This document shows positions 11,016 through 22,716 of a stretch of DNA of 64,000 nucleotides, piece by piece (position 1 is the first letter of the stretch; each line of letters begins with the position of its first letter). The notes beneath the pieces are model-generated. The model was not told the origin of the DNA. It saw only the letters and a list, made by a program, of their open reading frames with translations, and made no database searches. The DNA lies in assembly GCA_910574455.1 (NCBI GenBank), contig CAJSYZ010000005.1, positions 2,852,001 through 2,916,000 of the forward strand, read 5' to 3'. Position numbers and translations under genes: made by a program. Source of the DNA: Trichaptum fuscoviolaceum (Eukaryota; Basidiomycota; Agaricomycetes; Hymenochaetales; Trichaptaceae).

Positions 11016-14000
11016 GCTTGTGGCTTACACCTCAGTAAAGAGATACTTCAGCAGCTAAGTCGCCAAAGAGGCCTGGCGGACCTTTGACAAACAAGTCGGA
11101 TTCCGATTTACGTGGCGTCCTTGGACAGGGCACATCTACGGAGTGGCGGCGACAGCGACTTCTGAACATTGGTGTAGACCCTTCGAGTCCGAATGCACGA
11201 GAGACGACTCCTTTGTCTTCGTCTGTTTCGAATAGCGCTAGCTATGGTACATTACCGAATCCCAAACGTTTCTTGACTGGTAGATTTCGATCGAAGAAAT
11301 CGCCATCTCTGCCTCCTATCGAAATATCTTCAGCTCGCTCACATTCAGGTCCACGTTCGTGGTCACCAAATAATGATAGATCCCTTCTTTGGAGAACGAA
11401 GACAATATCTGCATATGATGCACCTTCAAGTGCTTTCAAAGCCAGTGAAATTGGCTTCCTAGCCGACTCTCGGTTCTCTGACACGAAACTTAACGGCGTT
11501 CGGGTTTGGTATTCTTCGTTCTCGTCTGTGGACTGGCTTCACGATGCTATCAAGGAGTCTTCGCGACTTTGGCGACTCCAGTCTCGTAAATCAACGAGAG
11601 GAAGGTTGTTTAATGCACTCGATCGAAGTGTGGACTGGATAACAGTGACGATAGTGGGATTCCTTACAGCAATCGTCGCATTTTTCATCGTGCGTGGTGA
11701 ACAGTGGCTTTTCGATCTGAAGGAAGGAATTTGTCTTGACGGATGGTGGAGATCACGGAGTTTCTGCAACAAATGGGAATCATGGGCTGGTGTTTTTGGT
11801 GTTGACGAACAGGGCAACGCAGAGCACTTAGGTCCCAAAGCTTGGCTCGTAGAATATATTATCTACACAATGTTTGCTGTATGTGTATTACTGGCTTCAC
11901 TATCATTCGCTAACTTGTGTCAAATAACTAGGTTATTCTTGCGACCATCGCCTCTTTGTTAACGATTCACCTGACTGCATCCCCTTCCTTCGCCAGCAAT
12001 AAGGACTCAGGTGTTTTGTCCCCGGACTTCAACGTTTCGGATAAACCTCAAGGAAATATGGCTGCGAGTCCTGTCAAGAGAAGAGTCATGTATTATGTGC
12101 GCAAGCTTTTTTCTTGTAGACTATTTACGGGAAGACCTCAGTAATGACCACTACTGGGCTAGGCCGGGGGAAGCGGGATACCAGAAATCAAGACAATCTT
12201 GTCGGGTACGTATTATTAGTCTATACATTCGCCATAGGGATGTCTACTCATCGCGAGCAGGCTTTGTCATTCACGGATATCTCGGTGGTCGTACTCTCTT
12301 CACGAAGGCGGTTGGCTTAGCATTCTCGGTTGCCTCGGGCCTGTCTCTTGGTGAGATTATGGGCATAGCGTTGGTCGGTGATGCTTAACATATATTTATT
12401 TTAGGCAAGGAAGGGCCGTTCGTTCACATTGCGAGTTGCATTGGCAACATCGTGAGCAGATACTTCCCCAAGTATGAGACAAACGAAGGTAATGACAATC
12501 GTTAATGGGACATTTTTCTTGAGAAGCTCATACACATCTTCTATATCCAGGCAAACGTCGTGAGATCCTTAGTGCGGCAGCTGCCGCGGGCGTCGCGGTA
12601 GCATTCGGCGCTCCGATTGGAGGTGTACTGTTCAGTCTGGAAGAAGTGTCGTATTACTTTCCGCCCAAGGCAAGTGTTCGCACATCAGATAGGCAGGTTT
12701 CGGTTTTGACAGGTTTTTCTCGCGCGCTTCCGCCGGCACGCAGGTTATGTGGCAGAGGTAAATGTTTAGGCGCAAGGCTATTCTCATGCGTACAGTTGCG
12801 CTTACTTCTACCGCGCCTCTTCCCAGCTTCTTTTGCGCCATGATTGCTGCGGTGACTCTGCGATTCTTGGATCCATTTGGGACGGGAAAACTTGTCCTCT
12901 TTCAAGTGACATATGATAAAGTATCCAGCGCTTCACCGTCACATGCTTTCGCGTACTAACTGGAAATGATAGGATTGGCACGCCTATGAACTGGTATTCT
13001 TCCTTCTCCTTGGGATTTTCGGGGTAACATTGATCTTGTTCGAGACGACGGGCGGAAACTGACCCGAACTCTCCTGCAGGGGGTGTATGGCGCGTACTTC
13101 TCTAAATTGAACTATCGATGGAGTCGACACGTGCGGAATGGTACATGGCTTAAGACCCACGCTGTTTCCGAAGTGATGCTGGTAAGCATCGATAATTTAC
13201 TATATCTATTAGGCTTTACTTCTTAAGCGAAATTCAATTCGGTATCAGGTAACCTTAGCTACGACCTTGCTCTGCTTCCTCAATCCTTATACAAAGATGG
13301 GTGGCACAGAACTTGTGTATAACTTGTTCTCTGAATGTCGTCCAGACAACAACAGACATGAGGGATTGTGTCCACGCGATCCGATCGCGGAGGCCTGGCC
13401 ACTAGTACAATCTATAGGGGTTGCTCTGCTTGTGAAAGGCGCTTTAACAATCGTGACATTTGGCATCAAACTCCCAGCCGGTATATTCATCCCTACCCTC
13501 GGAGTGGGTGCCTGTTTTGGCCGGATAATGGGCATTGGTGTCCAATATCTGCGGAGAACACATCCAGAACATCCTATATTTGAGGTATGCAATGGAGACA
13601 CGGATTGTGTGGTTCCCGGTCTCTACGCGATGGTTGGCGCCGCTGCCACACTCTCTGGGGTCACAGTATGTGTTTCTCCGTGCTTCTCTTCTGCATTACG
13701 ATGATCTGAATTCTTCGCTATTTTTTTATCAGAGAACCACCGTGTCATTGGCGGTCATCATGTTCGAACTCACTGACACGTTGACTTACACTGTTCCGGT
13801 AATGCTGTCGATATTGACTGCTAAAACTGTCGCGGACTATCTAGAACCGAAGGGAATTTATGATTTAGTCATCGAGTACGTACAATCTCCCGCCGTTCAA
13901 ATCGAGTCTCTCAATGAGCCTGATATGGCTGTATTGTTTTTCATAGTTTGTCCCAGCTTCCGTATCTTGACTCAAAACGCCAGTACATCTGGGGGGACCG

Positions 14001-14866
14001 GCTCGTCTCCGACGTGGTAGGTCAAAGGCTTGTCTGGTGGTTGTTTGGTTCTGATATTTGATACATTAAATGCAGATGGATCGAGGTTGTGGCGTTATCC
14101 GGATTGATGAGAAAAACACAGTGAAGACCTTATATGACAAGCTTCAGCGATCTGTTTCGGTCGGCTATGCAGACAGTGGATTCCCTATCTTGAAAGGTGA
14201 CCAATTGAACATGAAGGTAGTCGGATATATTGGTATGAATGAACTGGAACACGCACTCGGTAAGCTGCTTCTAGCTTCCACCTTTCCAGACCTCGCACTC
14301 TTCCATGAGAACTTCACGAACTAAGGGGCAAGCTTGATCGCTTACGCTGCACGTTTGAAATTTCCATATGCTTTTCCTTCGTTTATCATTGTGATACTAA
14401 CCAATCTGGGTATGTGCAGCGATCGTTGCCGATGATGCAGACCGCGAATGTTACTTCATCTCATCTTCTGAGCCGACCGGTCCCGGTCCATCGTCTTCAA
14501 TCAGTTCACTCGAAGATCCGCATGTGAATGATGACCCTTTCGACTTCACGTTGTACATCGATCAGGTATGAAATCCATTCTCCGATTGTTGCCTCATTTC
14601 TGACATGCTCTGTCCTAATATCCTTCGTATACAGGCGCCCCTGACAATTCAGACTAACTCACCGCTGGAACTTGTGCAGCAGCTCTTTGCGAAACTGGGT
14701 GCGAAATATGTGATTGTTACGGACCCCAGCGGACATTGTGAGTCGTTCATCATCCTGTGTTTCTTCTCTTTCGCAGCTGATACGTTCGGTTCCTCTCGTA
14801 GACGAGGGTGTCATCGAAAAGAACGCATGGATTGCGTTCTTGAATAATCTGGAAAATGAGGAATGA
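10980..14866 (+). CDS. CLC family chloride channel / Cl-/H+ exchanger
   Basis: A full-length CLC transporter of roughly 800-850 residues in more than ten exons. After a Ser-rich cytosolic N terminus comes the first helix ([19 protein letters not shown]), then the anion-filter motifs [23 protein letters not shown] (with the gating glutamate) and [20 protein letters not shown], and the [15 protein letters not shown] helix. Two C-terminal CBS domains end with [10 protein letters not shown] and a last exon finishing LENEE and TGA at 14864-14866. The glutamate in GKEGP suggests a gated channel or exchanger of the endomembrane type, like yeast Gef1; this is inference. The first long exon has no in-frame ATG. 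The best fit is a nine-base first exon (ATG CCG TCA, 10980-10988), a GTGTAC donor, and acceptor CTAAG at 11059, giving [16 protein letters not shown]. Confidence 0.88.
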
Positions 14867-17800
14867 TGTTTCACAAATAGCCACTCAAACGGTTCTCGCC
14901 TTTTCAATGCATCACAAGTATATTCTCCTTCAAATACTTTTACCTCACATCCTTTGAAACAATTTTATCGCAAGGATTCTCACATAGCTTCTAGTTATTA
15001 CCATGTACGAATTAACGATGGGCTGACCATTGTGCCATGATTTCCTTCCTTTGAATATTACGCAGATCATTCGTCTTCTCAGTATCCATTAAACAACTTT
15101 ATTCACCTCCACAATAGTTCTTAACTTCCTCATCAAATCTTTCTGTTCCAACACCTGCAATAACCAGTCCATCCATCCCCCCCCCCCCGGAAGAACAGTT
15201 GTGGATAGGAGTATCGCCGCTCAATACTCAAGGTCCCCTTGCTGAATCTTCTCCTTCACTTTATCCACGAGAAAAAGGCATTTTGAATCCAGATCTTCAC
15301 CTTTGCTCAATTGTGCGGTTTTATTTCGGATGGATAGTCAGGTTGGTAGTCGGGGTAAAGACAGGGTATTAAGCGTTCAAGGCTATCGAGTGCCGCTGAT
15401 CCTATGGTTCTTCCGGAGCAGTGGAGAAGTGCACTGAATAAAGTGCCACCCAGCGTTAGTGCCTATCTACATATCTGAGTTCCCGACCCATGAATGAATT
15501 ATCACTTGGCCTTGCACAAAGCTCGTAAATCTCGGTGCAGGCAGGGATGCAAGGGGTCCAAGTATTTTCTCCGAAGTCGTGACCTTTACCCAGCATATAC
15601 CCACAGCGGATTAAGTTTATCCCAGATTCCTTCGGAGAACAGGTCTGCGAGAAATAGTTTAGTGGATTATTGAGAGGTTCATTTGACAGATAATGGGGTA
15701 TCGAAAATGAGAGATTGTGAAGGTGATGTGCCTTAAAGTCTCCCCCCCCCTTTTTGCACTGGATGAAATATTCTGAAAGAAGTCATGTTCAATAGCGTTG
15801 GATCTACATTCGATATTGGGCTCTTTATTCGGCCCCGCTGAAAACAAGCGTCGATCGAAAATCCTTGAAAGTGAGCTAAAAAGGAAATTAGAGTGTTCTG
15901 TGGCGTTATAACTTTTGTCGCGCAAGCCACGTGCCAGTGTAATTGTCACCAGGCACGCCCAACAGCCGCGCATTGTCACTCTTCTGGTGTAGCCCGGCCG
16001 AATCCGAGCTTAAATTTCGAATTGCGTGCAACCGGGAAACCAGCCATCGAAGAGACGACCAGGTCAACCAATCCGGGGTCGGATGCACAGCGAGCGTCTC
16101 GGGGACGACGGATGTTACGGGCCTGAAGGCTGATAGAGTGTTGTTAGGGGACGATCCGGTCGCCGGGAGAACCCGCATTTCCGGAATTCCTCTGCTTGGT
16201 CCATGGTCTCCTTAGCAGCTCAAGTGGTCGTATTGTATAGACACTCGAGGCGCTGGATATTGCGCCTACCTAATCGAGAGATCTGACTCGGTCACAGGTC
16301 CCAATTGCGGCGTTCAGGCATTACAACGAACCCTGGCATTTGGACGTGAGCCAATGATCTGCAAGACTATCGACTGAAGCGGTTGTGGGATGAATTATCT
16401 GAGGATCTCGGACAGTACACGAGGTAGAGACGGAATGAATGACTAACTGCGCATTTGTCGGACGTAAACTAAACCTATCGGAAAGCCTTAACGTATGTGG
16501 TTCACAACATATGGAAAGTTCTTTTATTTTCTCGGAATGTGTGAACCTTTCTCTTATTTTCCCGTATGGTTGTATGTGGTGGGACCCGGTGGGGTACTCA
16601 GACTCTTGAGAGCCTCGCGTATAATATGGTGGATGCATAACAGTGCATAAACGCCTGAGGGCTGGCGACGTATGGGAATTAGTTTAACTTAATTCTGACT
16701 CTAAATCTCAGAACGTTTCCTACGGTCGACCGCATGCAAACTGGTCTTCGCCCCCATCCGCAGTGGAAGAGTCATGATGATTATGCACACCGTCGCGATT
16801 GAGCTTGATGACGAGAAAAGTTTGCGATGACCGGACTGGAACATGACAGTGAGCGCTCTGCTCTGATTTCCCTTCAATTACTCCCCGGAGCTCCTCAACG
16901 AGCGATACTCGAGATTGAATGTCATTTACTGGGCGCCATATGTTCCAAACACGGAACTCCTCGTCGTTCAGTTCCCTGGATCATCCTGGTCATTCTTCTG
17001 ACCCTTCTGATATCATAGTCGGCTGGTCTCCTCACCTTCCAAAACTATCACAAGCTTTGCTTCTAGCGTACCTCGGAGTTCCTCAGTTATCCGTGAAGGC
17101 AGAATACTTCAGGCACGACTCGACACGATGAACTCAACCCTTTGCCAGACGGGGATAGCATGCGCTTGGTTGGCGCTTGACCAAATCGCTTCTAGTCTCC
17201 GTTCGGCGCCGCAGCCGGTTGTACCAGAGCACATATAGTGCTCGTTGCGCACGGACGATCGGTCGTGCCTCGCTAGATGACGTTGTGTAAGGTTTTCTTC
17301 CAAACTCCAGAGCGGACATGAGACGGCTGCTCGTTCGATCAATGTTATTTGTGGCACTACATTGATTCACTTCTTGAACAGAAGAGTAAGCGGCGAGAAA
17401 AAGCAAGACATTCAAGTTTGATCTACGAGTATAGATGTAAATTCAAAGTCAGCGCAAGTGGAAGGCTATTTCAAGGCCTCGGCTGGGGCGGTACCGAATG
17501 CGGCCCCGGGAAGATCGGTGCGCGCTTTCGAAGAGACTCGGAAGCGCCACAATGTCCAAAGTGCTCGGCGACGAGCGAGAATTTTTCGTCGAATTCTCGC
17601 CCACTTTCCGAAATCTCGACATATTTTCGAGATGCGAAATAACGCGCGAAAGCCACGCGATGGGTGATTTCCGGACGATACAGTTTCTCCGAGCGAGCCT
17701 GTGGACCCCGGTCACACCCAGATCACGTAACCCAGGATATCTGGAAATGCAAAGCTAAAGAAAGTAACGCGGCGATTATTCATAACGAGGATCCGGATCG

Positions 17801-18830
17801 TCAGTGTTCATACGTTGATGGCAGGGCCAGAAATATCTTTGCTGATTGACCGTGAGCGCCTGCCAAAGTGCAGATAGGATCAAGCGCAGCATGGAGACTA
17901 GGAATATGGGTCTGAGTTCGCACTCCTTTGTCGCTCATGAGCGAGCGCGCGCTGCGGGCTGCTTCTCCCGTCCAGGATCCCGAGAAGAATAGGATTTGGC
18001 TCTCGTACGTCTTCCACAGGCCTCAGGCTTCTAATACGCCCGATGGGAAGCAATTCCCTCGCAAAGGGCTCCGACTGAGTCGATAATTAACTTTACGTCA
18101 CTTCCGCCGGGGTTTGCCTGGGCAAATTGAGCTCCAGATCGCTTGTCTGTGCTCGTTCTGCTCTGTCTTCCCTGACCCTCGTTTTGTGCTGTGGCTGATG
18201 GGGGGAAAGTTAATCCGGGAGGTCGGACTGCAGCTCGAACGAATTCGCCCAAAGGGAAACACACTGCGTCCAATCGCACACGCCGATCAGAGTTTGTCAC
18301 ACGCAGAAACCTATACACTTCACCCAAATCGGGAAATACACCTAGCATGTAAGTAATTATAGGGTGTCCCTCCCATTCAACTTGCCCTGCTCCGTCGCAA
18401 GCGCAGAAACAAATAGCCAAGGGAACAGACTTATGTTGCCCTTGCAACACAGAATAACTCTGCTGCACAAGTGCAACGCTCTGGGTTCAAGTTGATTTTC
18501 GAGGGAGGGCAACCGCTGATGCGGTAACGGGCCCGTGAGTGTATGCAACAGAATCTGAGATGATGCCCTGGCAGGGCAGCGCGCACAAAATTGTCGCTTC
18601 GTTTCCAAGAATCGAACCGGGTCGACAACACAAAGAATAGAAACTTTAGCCATCTGCATGGGTCGCCAATACAATCTGAGAACTGAGTTCGATCCAGTAC
18701 TTTCTCGCGTGGACGTGCTATTTCATGCTCTATAATACCTCGCCCTCCTCTTTCGTAACGAGCCTTCTGCCGTGCGCGCGCCCTCCTCCCTCCTGCCGTT
18801 GCACGCATACCCACCGCTACCCCATGTTCG
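14867..18830. other. long gene-poor, CpG-rich region upstream of the transcription factor
   Basis: Nearly 4 kb without a gene I can support. The first kilobase is AT-leaning and holds a 12-base C run (15177-15188) and a C10 run with T5 at about 15743-15757. From about 15900 to 18700 the sequence becomes GC- and CpG-rich, with many short overlapping open frames on both strands that have no conserved motif. It contains CACGTGCCAGTG with an inverted partner CACCAGGCACG at 15929-15957. Likely contents are the promoter and 5' leader of the Zn2Cys6 factor, perhaps with old, unrecognisable repeats. Confidence 0.5.
15177..15188. repeat. homopolymer C12 tract
   Basis: A run of twelve C bases in the spacer 3' of the CLC gene. 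It is simple sequence, prone to length variation and sequencing error. Confidence 0.8.
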
Positions 18831-21800
18831 ATGGTCACCGGTGCAGCCACCAGCATTAACGACTTCTACACCGCTCTCCAGGCCTCCCTTGTCATCGAGG
18901 ACAACCCCCAGTCCAGCGAAGACGGCTCGGGCCTCCACTCACCCACCTTCATGGACAATGAGAACCCCTTCGACGGCCAGAGTAATGACTGTACGCAATG
19001 CCCTTCGTTCTCTATAACCACCGAACGCTGATCATGACACTTTCCCTGCATGCCTCACGCGTTCGTTGGGTCGTTACTACCCCACGCGAAACATTGCACT
19101 AACGTCCTGCACGTTTATCTGTTATCTATACAAAGTCCGAGCACCGCCTCCAGACTTGGACATCCATAACGTCGCCGGTCTGCTTGCAAGCCATTTCTCA
19201 ACCACCGACCCACCCAGCGCAGCGAGCTACCATCACTCTCAGGCGTACCCACATAGTGGTTTTCACTACTCGTCATATGGGGAGCCGAGTCCCCCGCAAG
19301 TATATGACCATGAGAGGCGGTACCCAAGCCGCGCATCTCGAGGAGGCTACGGTTCAATGCGACCGCCCTCCCCATTGTCCTACTTTTCTGGAGGAGCGAT
19401 CGGGATGTCCAATGCCAGACCATTAGAAACGCCCCGCCCACTCAGCATCCCTTCCCTTCTTCCCACGAGCCCCCACCGTGCAGAGGCGTCTGCTCGCTCG
19501 ACGACCGAGAAGGGACTTATCCCCCAATCAACTAGGTTGGATTCGTCTGCGCAGGACGAAAAGGCATCTCCCATCTCCCCCACAGAATCGCTAGAGGTGA
19601 GACCGATGTCAGGGGGAAGTGGCTCTCAAGCAGGTTCCGCGTCAAATTCCGCGAAGAGGGAGCCATCACTTGTGGTGATAGCCTGTCGGCAATGGTGCGT
19701 ATCGAACCCGCTTTTTCGTATCTATTTTTCCTTGGAGAACTGACCAGTGGTCTTGCCAGCCGTGCACGAAAGATCCGATGCGACTCGACTCGTCCGTCGT
19801 GCAATAACTGCGTACGACGGCAGAATGAATGTCATTACGACGCTGTACCGAAGCGCCGAGGTCCCGATAAACGACCGGGAACACGCCAGCGGTCGTGTAA
19901 GAAACGGCCCGCGGATGGCTCGATGCCAGTTAAGAAGAAACAGAAGAAGAGCTCAGAAGAGCCCACGCAAAGCACGTCTCCGACAAGCGTCTCACCGGCG
20001 CGCACGGTTGGCGGCGGGAGTGGAAGAACGTCACATCGAGTCGCGAGCGGCACTGCGTCCATAGACGCGAGGAGCTCCGGTCTATCAAGTCCAGACAGCG
20101 CGTTTCACCCGACCTTGGGGATGGAATTGACTCCGAGCCCAGTTCAGATGTACGAAAACTCTGCGGGATCGGCGGCGAGCGCCTCGGCGAACCAGAGGTC
20201 CAGTATGCCTCTCCGGCTTGACATGAACTTCATGAACAGGCCAGTTCCCCCACATGCATCATTTGGATCTGATCAACTACGGAGTGGATCGATTCATCCT
20301 CTGTCTGTGCCATCCCATCCATATTCTTCAGCCACCGGTACACCTACCACAATGTTATCGTTGCATACGCCCATTCCGCGAAGTGCACACTCGCCCGAAT
20401 TGCTTTTACCAAGAGTACGCTATTTTCCTTTTGTCTAAATTATCTCGAACAGCAGACTAATTACGTGAAATAGTCACCTGTACATCAGCGAGGTCCCTTT
20501 TCTATGTATGAAGAAGTACCAGCATCCGCGATGTCGGATAACGACGCCACGGGCCCCATGTACGCCCGCCAAGTTGGATTTAACACTATTCGCCCGAGTG
20601 AGCGTGGCATTTTTTCCTTCTCACCGTCACAGCCTGTCGACCTGACCGGCAAGCTTTGGTGGGATACCCTCGTACATCAATATTCCCCAACACCTGAACA
20701 ATCGTAAGTGACTTCCAAGTTGGACACTTCTTCATATTGATTCTAATCTCTTCTGTGATTCAGCGAAGCCGAGATTATGAAAGATATCACCTTCCTGTAA
20801 GCGCTTTATCTCCGTCACAATAACGCTCTTGTGGAGATTTACCGCATATCACGAACACAGTTTCAGCAATTCAATTCATTGGCTGTCATTCATTAACGAA
20901 CAACATTTTCGCCGCACTCTTTTGGACCCTTCAGAACGAGAAAAGATACAGCCTTCCCTAATATTGGCAGCCTTAGCCCTTGCCACCTTATTACATTCTA
21001 GCGAGCTTGAATATGGGCAGCGAGGTCGCGATAGAGCACTTTGGCTTCGTGATGCTGCCCAATCCCTCCTAGAAAGTGCCTGGAACCAGTCTATCTTGGA
21101 TCCATCTTTAGCCCAGGCAGCGATGGTGAGTGTTGTGTCTCCTCGGAGCCGCCTACGGTTTCGCACGTTCATTCTATGCATTCATCGCCTGCCTCATGTT
21201 AATTTGCAATTCATGTCTAGCTTATCGCAATCTTCGAGTCCTCGGCGCACCCGCTCCACAGCGCGGATCGGGCGTGTAACTCGCTGGTCTTCCTGGATCA
21301 GATTATTCGAGCCCTCGCGCTGACAGCGATGGACGCTGGCGACCCTAACGCATCCGTCTTTGCCCCGGAGTCCGTCCCAAGTGTGCCGCGTCCGTTCGTC
21401 CACGACCTCACCGTTGAGGAGAGGTGCTACTGCGCGCCTCCGGTGCATTCTCCGCAGCTGGATATTGGTATAGGTGGTCGCCTTTCGCCAAATTGGTCCA
21501 GCAGCATTAGCTGGAATCCGAACTGGACTAAGGAGGAAATTGAGCGAGAAGAGACTCGACGATTATGTTGGGCTGCGCTGTCGCTAGCGGCAGCACACAC
21601 AACTCATTGTGCCGCCTTCCACACGGACCCATTGGATCTTTTCATCAGTCGACCCGAGAATGTACGTCTTTCTCATGGTACAGCGTTTTTTCTTTGATTA
21701 TGCTGACCATCCTTTTACGTAGTATGCACTACTCTTTCCTGGGGAGAAAAGTGCCAATGACAATGTGGGCTCAAACTACTCACCGAAGCAGTCTCTCTGG

Positions 21801-22716
21801 GCACTATACTGTAGGAGCATGCTCCTATGGAATAGTTGCATAAACCTTCGGAAGAACGCCAGTGACACTGAGAAGGCAGAATTTGCTATGAATGCATGGC
21901 TTGAGACGCAGGACATACAGGACGGATTGGAATTCCACAATTGTGAGACGGAGTCACATCTGGTTCATATGACGAAGGAGCACCTCTTCAAGTGAGAATC
22001 ATCTTGGTTAAGACATAAGTGTGGGTAGAACATTGCCGCTGACCGATCTTTAGCACCAGGATTGCTGTGTCGTATGAGTTCAGACGGTGAGCGGCACGCC
22101 ATAGAAACACTCCCCCTGTTGCTGATTCTATTTTAGACTCCAAGATATTGATACAGGGAGGGCTCCCAGGTTCAACCGCCGCCAGGCTGAGGAGTGGCGT
22201 AAGTAATTTATACTATTCCCTGACCCATCCCATTGAACCCGCATCTCGTAGTTTATTACCAGTCCATAACGGCCAAACGTTTCGAGCACATCCTACATGA
22301 TGCTCAGAATCCTCAGTCAAAAATGTTGGCCCGCCGACCGTTCTACGTATGGTGGTTTATGAGCCAGCTTAATATGTGAGTCGGTCTCAGTTTATGCGGG
22401 TCTAGACCTCTCACTAAGCTATCAACAATGTGTTTAGAAGCATGTCACTATGGGTATACGATAACACGCTGGTCCAGGCGCTAGATCTTTGCAAGTCATT
22501 CCTTGTAACTCTGGATATTCTTAGTGCCCTATGGCCCTGCCAATGTAAGGCACTTACCCCTATGTTACACCCTTTGTCAAGTTTAACCGTGCCTCCCCAG
22601 CTCAACGTAACCGATATCTGTCATTAAGGGAGGAGCTCACTGTCAACTGCAAGAAAGCTGGGCTATCCCCTCCGCCACCACCTGATTTTACTTTGCCTCT
22701 CTCCCTCCGTCCATGA
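18831..22716 (+). CDS. Zn2Cys6 fungal transcription factor
   Basis: About 1000 residues. It starts MVTGAATSINDFYTALQASL, followed by a long Ser/Pro/Tyr-rich disordered part. The binuclear zinc cluster CRQCRARKIRC, DSTRPSC, NNC, VRRQNEC has the exact CX2CX6CX6CX2CX6C spacing at about residue 270. A basic stretch (KRRGPDKRPGTRQRSCKKR) and a KKKQKK nuclear signal follow. A second low-complexity region leads to a middle homology region like the fungal-specific TF domain: LTGKLWWDTLVHQYSP, ITFLFSNSIHWLSFINEQHF, LILAALALATLLHSSE, ETRRLCWAALSLAAAHTTHC. The end is QRNRYLSLREEL then a Pro-rich tail, TGA at 22714-22716. An intron (about 19695-19759) splits codon 4 of the zinc cluster, after CRQ. It is a nuclear DNA-binding regulator; targets are unknown. 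Confidence 0.88.

Noticed and set aside
17109..18470. Multiple overlapping open frames on both strands up to 145 codons
   Set aside because: CpG-rich DNA is poor in stop codons, so long frames arise on all strands; none shows a conserved motif or sensible splice sites.
18600..18700. B-box-like strings (GAGTTCGATCC on plus, GGTTCGATTC on minus)
   Set aside because: No matching A box at the right distance and no cloverleaf could be drawn.
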